8,141 nt of DNA from Deltaproteobacteria bacterium. Its GTDB lineage: Bacteria; Desulfobacterota; DSM-4660; Desulfatiglandales; B25-G16. A program made the position numbers and the translations under genes. Positions within the stretch are counted from its first letter, which is position 1; each line of letters opens with the position of its first letter. The notes beneath the pieces were generated by a model that saw only the letters and a program-made list of their open reading frames with translations, was not told the origin of the DNA and searched no databases. Location: contig JAFDHR010000091.1 in the NCBI GenBank assembly GCA_019308645.1, positions 1 through 8,141 of the forward strand, written 5' to 3'. Positions 5,427 to 8,141 of the stretch are shown piece by piece.

Positions 5427-6479
5427 GTGGATATAAAGCGGGATTATTACGAAGATATTCAGCTCCTCGATAGCAAGATGCTGTGGTTCTGGTTTTTAAT
5501 GCTTATAGGTGCCTTAATTACCTTCCCATTTCTTGCATCAAACTATTATGTCTATATGGCCAATTATATGGCCATCAATGTGCTTGTTACTGTCGGATTA
5601 AATATGTTGGTAGGCTACACTGGTCAGATATCTCTCGGCCATGCTGGATTCTTTGCCATAGGGGCCTTTAGTACTGTTCTTTTAATGAGTAAGCTCTCCT
5701 TCCCATTTCTCATTGCACTTATTGGTGGAGGTATCCTTTCTGCTATTTTCGGTTTTATCCTTGGGCTGCCTGCACTCAGGTTAGAAGGCCCATATCTCGC
5801 TATTGCTACTCTCGGTTTTGGCATGGCTATTACCCAGTTAATAGGTCGCTGGGAATTTTTTGGAGGGAGGATGGGAATACAAGCCCCTCCTCTTAAACTG
5901 CTCGGCCTATACTCTATTTCGAGCGATAGAGGTCTCTACTTCATAATCATAACCATTACCTTTCTTCTCACTTTAGCTGCCAGGAACCTCATGAAAACAA
6001 AGGTTGGCAGAGCCTTTATTGCCATAAGGGATTCAGACATAGCTGCAGAGACACTGGGTGTTAACCTGACCTACTACAAGACCCTGGCCTTTTCTATCAG
6101 CGCATTTTATACGGGCATTGCCGGAGGATTAATGGCATTTATGCTCGGCTTTATTAACCCAAGTAGTTTTAATTTTATTCTTTCAATCTATTTTCTGGCA
6201 TTTGTTATTGTAGGAGGAGTTGGAACTATATTTGGATCAATTATGGGCGGAGTTGTAATGACGTGGCTAATCCTAAGTCTGGATAAAATTCAAGATTTGC
6301 CCTATTTTGGGAAACTTTTAATGACTGTTTCGGAAAATTGGATGAGTGTCACTGGTATTCACAATGTATCGAGCATTTTCTTAGGATTGATAATTGTTTT
6401 AATTGTAGTCTTTGAGCCTCTTGGTCTCTACGGCTTCTGGATAAGAACAAAGATTTATTGGAAAACATGGCCGTTTTAA
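5427..6479 (+). CDS. livM: branched-chain amino acid ABC transporter permease LivM
   Basis: This 350-residue inner-membrane permease of the HAAT family forms the import channel together with LivH. Family motifs include GLNMLVGYTGQISLGHAGFFAIGA (57-80), LRLEGPYLAIATLGFG (117-132), the cytoplasmic ATPase-contacting EAA-like loop AIRDSDIAAETLGVN (199-213), and VGGVGTIFGSIMGG (262-275). About eight to ten hydrophobic segments are visible, including FWFLMLIGALITFPFL (21-36) and a C-terminal FLGLIIVLIVVFEPLGLYGFW. The GTG start at 5427 is supported by AAGGA at 5413-5417, which overlaps the TAA of the HD-GYP gene. This implies translational coupling with that gene. Length is normal. It comes before livH, the reverse of the usual livH-livM order. 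The substrate could be leucine, isoleucine or valine, or another HAAT solute such as urea or an amide, and sequence alone does not decide. Confidence 0.94.
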   Translation: MDIKRDYYEDIQLLDSKMLWFWFLMLIGALITFPFLASNYYVYMANYMAINVLVTVGLNMLVGYTGQISLGHAGFFAIGAFSTVLLMSKLSFPFLIALIGGGILSAIFGFILGLPALRLEGPYLAIATLGFGMAITQLIGRWEFFGGRMGIQAPPLKLLGLYSISSDRGLYFIIITITFLLTLAARNLMKTKVGRAFIAIRDSDIAAETLGVNLTYYKTLAFSISAFYTGIAGGLMAFMLGFINPSSFNFILSIYFLAFVIVGGVGTIFGSIMGGVVMTWLILSLDKIQDLPYFGKLLMTVSENWMSVTGIHNVSSIFLGLIIVLIVVFEPLGLYGFWIRTKIYWKTWPF

Positions 6480-6482
6480 TGT

Positions 6483-6626
6483 AAGTGCCTAAAGTGAGCC
6501 CGCCCTGGTGCGACGTGATTTGAATATATGCTTGTTTATGATGTATTATCAATCCTGGTTTATCTTTGCTAAGTCAGATTTTACCAGGTCTGGGCCAGGG
6601 CTAAAGTGTCTAAAATGCCTAAAGTT
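6483..6626. repeat. CTAAAGTGCCTAAAG-type short repeats, left clusters
   Basis: AAGTGCCTAAAGTGA (6483-6497) and the related string at 6601-6626 (CTAAAGTGTCTAAAATGCCT, then AAAGTT) are copies of one short motif. Their reverse complements appear beside livH at 6938-6970, so the gap is bracketed by inverted copies. Confidence 0.55.
6584..6600. repeat. CCAGGTCTGGGCCAGGG dispersed motif
   Basis: This 17-base motif matches the flanks of the GC-rich hairpin at 3021-3060 with the hairpin removed. Two copies 3.5 kb apart in unrelated gaps suggest a genome-wide intergenic repeat. Confidence 0.5.
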
Positions 6627-6779
6627 ATGGATAGGATTACATGAGTCCTCTTTCGGTAATATTTCTGAGAAATAAAAGGGGCTCAAAAGCACGGCTTATA
6701 AAAATCAATCCAATCTACCAGAATATTAGTTTGGAGTAATTAATAATATATCCTTAATTATTCAAATCATTTTTTTGTT

Positions 6780-6943
6780 TCAACTTTGACGACTTCGTAA
6801 AAAGTCGGATTTAGTGAATGTGTCATTTCGACCAGAGGGAGAAATCTTGAGTTTATCCCGACATGTCGGGATTACATTGGTAAGATTTCTCGCTTCGCTC
6901 GAAATGACATGTTGTTGAGACTTTTTACGGGTTCATCAACTTT
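6780..6943. mobile_element. MITE-like non-autonomous element with 8-bp target duplication
   Basis: A 148-bp core (6788-6935) is bounded by perfect direct repeats TCAACTTT (6780-6787 and 6936-6943), a likely target-site duplication. Near its ends, CGTAAAAAGTC (6796-6806) and GACTTTTTACG (6919-6929) are perfect 11-bp inverted repeats. Inside them, 28-bp arms (6821-6848 and 6882-6909) match at 24 of 28 bases, with perfect TGTCATTTCGA and GAGAAATCTT blocks. At the centre is the perfect 18-bp palindrome ATCCCGACATGTCGGGAT (6855-6872). It encodes no protein, so any movement would need a transposase elsewhere. Removing the element and one repeat restores a continuous TCAACTTTAGGCACTT. Confidence 0.72.
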
Positions 6944-6970
6944 AGGCACTTATAATTTTAGGCACTTTAG
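6938..6970. repeat. paired TTTAGGCACTT repeats upstream of livH
   Basis: AACTTTAGGCACTT (6938-6951) and TTTTAGGCACTTTAG (6956-6970) are close direct copies. They are inverted relative to the copies at 6483-6497 and 6601-6626. They sit 27-59 bases upstream of the livH ATG and overlap a TATAAT hexamer. Confidence 0.55.
6951..6956 (+). promoter_or_regulatory. possible -10 box for livH
   Basis: A perfect TATAAT lies 40 bases before the livH start codon. No good TTGACA-like -35 box is present at 16-18 bp spacing (the region reads ACGGGTTC), and the hexamer falls between two repeat copies. A separate livH promoter would make sense after a 517-bp gap, but the support is slight. Confidence 0.28.
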
Positions 6971-6996
6971 TTCACTTATTAGAAAGGTAACACACC

Positions 6997-7869
6997 ATGT
7001 TCCTTCAGCTTTTAGTAAGCGGCATCTCTATTGGGAGTATCTATGCGCTGGTTGCCCTGGCCATGGTAATTATCTATAAAACCTCAGAGGTGCCCAACTT
7101 TGCCCAGGGTGAAATGGCCATGATCTCCACCTTTGTGGCATTTATGTTCCTTGATACCTATGGCCAATCTTTTCTTGTTTCCTTTACCGGAGCCTTGGTA
7201 TTTGCTGTTGCATTAGGGATGTTTTTGGAGTTTGTTTTCTTAAGGAGGGCAAAGGATCCCAATGTCCTCAGTCTAATCCTTATTACCCTCGGATTTGAGA
7301 TGATGCTTTATGGTCTTGCAAGCTGGAAATGGGGAGCAGATCAACAGAGCTTTCCTTTTCCTGTTTCAGACTTTGACATAGTTAATTTAGGCCAAGCTGT
7401 AGCCAGTTATCTGAATATCGCCACACTTTTAGTTACTTTTTTTCTAATGTTTATCCTCTTTCTTTTCTTTAAATATACCAAGGTGGGTATTGCCATGAAA
7501 GCTACCCAGCAGAATATGATAGCCGCCAGGATAAATGGCATCAGGGCCAATAGAATATTATCCATAACCTGGGGTATGAGTTCCTTTATCGGTGCTGTGG
7601 CCGGTATGATGCTGGCGCCCATAGCTACCCTGGACCCGAATTTGATGATGGATCCCTTACTCAAGGGTTTTGCTGCCGCTGTTTTGGGTGGAATGACAAC
7701 CCTGGTTGGTTCTGCTATTGGAGGATATCTCCTTGGTATCATTGAAACCCTGTTTGGTGGATACGTTTCTTTGCAATTTAAATCTATAGTAGCTTTTTTG
7801 ATCATTGTTCTTGTTCTCTGTTTCAAGCCAAGTGGCCTTTTTGCCAAGCACTATGTCAGAAGGGTTTAA
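6997..7869 (+). CDS. livH: branched-chain amino acid ABC transporter permease LivH
   Basis: This 290-residue integral membrane permease of the HAAT family is the partner of LivM. Recognisable motifs are GISIGSIYALVALAMVIIYKTS (9-30), NFAQGEMAM (34-42), the EAA-like ATPase contact loop GIAMKATQQNMIAARINGI (164-182), ITWGMSSFIGAVAGMM (190-205), and DPLLKGFAAAVLGGMTTLVG (219-238). It ends with a hydrophobic helix and FKPSGLF, as LivH proteins do. About eight membrane segments are visible. ATG 6997 has AAAGG at 6983-6987, at good spacing. Length is typical. It is followed by livG after an 85-bp spacer holding a hairpin, and preceded by a repeat-filled gap rather than by a binding-protein gene. 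Substrate specificity within the family cannot be read from the permease. Confidence 0.95.
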   Translation: MFLQLLVSGISIGSIYALVALAMVIIYKTSEVPNFAQGEMAMISTFVAFMFLDTYGQSFLVSFTGALVFAVALGMFLEFVFLRRAKDPNVLSLILITLGFEMMLYGLASWKWGADQQSFPFPVSDFDIVNLGQAVASYLNIATLLVTFFLMFILFLFFKYTKVGIAMKATQQNMIAARINGIRANRILSITWGMSSFIGAVAGMMLAPIATLDPNLMMDPLLKGFAAAVLGGMTTLVGSAIGGYLLGIIETLFGGYVSLQFKSIVAFLIIVLVLCFKPSGLFAKHYVRRV

Positions 7870-7880
7870 CATGTTTGTTG

Positions 7881-7927
7881 GCCCAGTGAAATACGCTGCG
7901 CTGTTACCTACGGTAAATTTCACGGGC
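7881..7927. repeat. nested hairpin element between livH and livG
   Basis: The outer stem is GCCC (7881-7884) plus GTGAAAT (7886-7892), pairing with ATTTCAC (7917-7923) plus GGGC (7924-7927), with one bulged A. Inside is a second perfect stem, TTACC (7904-7908) and GGTAA (7912-7916), around TAC. It resembles intercistronic palindromic repeats of the REP/ERIC type in position and design. It has no T-run. It could stabilise or attenuate the livH-livG message. Confidence 0.65.
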
Positions 7928-7954
7928 TAAAGGTTTCTTACGTAAGGACGGTTT

Positions 7955-8141
7955 ATGGATACTGTTGAAAAAAAAATACAGCCAGATTTCTTTAGCGTTC
8001 ATAATCTGACAATCGCCTTTGGTGGCCTAACAGCCGTTGATAATATTAGCTTTGAGGTTGCTAAAGAATCCATCTTTTCTATCATCGGCCCTAACGGTGC
8101 TGGAAAGACTACAATCTTCAACTGTATCAACGGTCTTTATA
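7955..8141 (+). CDS. livG: branched-chain amino acid ABC transporter ATP-binding protein LivG (3' partial)
   Basis: Only the first 62 codons are in the window. Residues 13-40 (FSVHNLTIAFGGLTAVDNISFEV) match the A-loop and early strands of HAAT ATPases, where FGGLTAVD is characteristic of LivG. Walker A is GPNGAGKTT (45-53), followed by IFNCINGLY, close to the LivG consensus. The cytosolic ATPase would dimerise with LivF and drive LivH/LivM. ATG 7955 has AAGGA at 7944-7948. The position after livH fits the usual liv order. Walker B, the signature motif and the LivG-type C-terminus lie beyond the window, so LivF cannot be strictly excluded. Confidence 0.9.
   Translation, partial: MDTVEKKIQPDFFSVHNLTIAFGGLTAVDNISFEVAKESIFSIIGPNGAGKTTIFNCINGLY

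Larger units (their letters stand above)
6480..6996. other. repeat-filled gap between livM and livH
   Basis: This 517-bp gap breaks the transporter operon and has no open frame worth calling; no decayed livK or livF was recognised. In order it holds a CTAAAGTGCCTAAAG-type repeat after the livM stop, the CCAGGTCTGGGCCAGG motif (6584-6599), a second AAAGTG..CTAAA cluster (6601-6626), an AT-only stem (TAATTAA 6737-6743 with TTAATTA 6754-6760), the MITE-like element (6780-6943), and two inverted TTTAGGCACTT copies next to livH. No T-run terminator was seen. Confidence 0.6.

Noticed and set aside
6780..6943. CRISPR array
   Set aside because: The copies are inverted arms of one element, not evenly spaced direct repeats with unique spacers.
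7407..7923. Minus-strand frames of 146 and 88 codons
   Set aside because: They are antisense to livH, where hydrophobic codon bias produces stop-free reverse frames.

Overview
The window is about 40% GC bacterial chromosome. It most resembles an anaerobic Gram-negative lineage such as Desulfobacterota (the former Deltaproteobacteria), though no rRNA or marker gene here settles this. Three gene types suggest it: an IHF-alpha-type nucleoid domain fused to PilZ, hemL next to a siroheme decarboxylase gene (the siroheme-dependent 'Ahb' route to heme), and a GAF/HD-GYP signalling protein. The intergenic DNA is rich in short palindromes and small non-autonomous repeats.

Layout. Positions 1-156 may hold the 3' end of an unrecognised plus-strand gene. 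On the minus strand, read from right to left, lie ahbB-like siroheme decarboxylase (3688-3224), hemL (2903-1623) and the IHF/PilZ fusion (1167-547). Gaps of 320 and 455 bp separate these three, so a single transcript is uncertain. Plus-strand genes diverge from ahbB: a possible 31-codon ORF (3768-3863), a GAF plus HD-GYP phosphodiesterase with a large helical insertion in its catalytic domain (3873-5414), then after only 12 bp livM (5427-6479). A 517-bp repeat-filled gap follows, then livH (6997-7869), a nested hairpin, and the start of livG (7955 to the window end).

How the genes fit together. HemL makes 5-aminolevulinate, and the AhbB-like protein acts later in the siroheme-to-heme branch, so the two are functionally linked. 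LivM, LivH and LivG are the two permeases and one ATPase of a branched-chain amino acid (HAAT family) importer. The order M-H-G and the 517-bp break are atypical, and the binding protein and LivF are not seen here. Two proteins point to cyclic-di-GMP: a predicted receptor (PilZ on a nucleoid protein) and a predicted hydrolase (HD-GYP), the latter closely coupled to the transporter.

Most unusual items: the IHF-PilZ fusion, the HD-GYP domain split by a roughly 100-residue charged helical insert with GYT in place of GYP, and a 148-bp MITE-like element flanked by perfect 8-bp direct repeats in the livM-livH gap. No tRNA, rRNA, CRISPR array or intact transposase was found.
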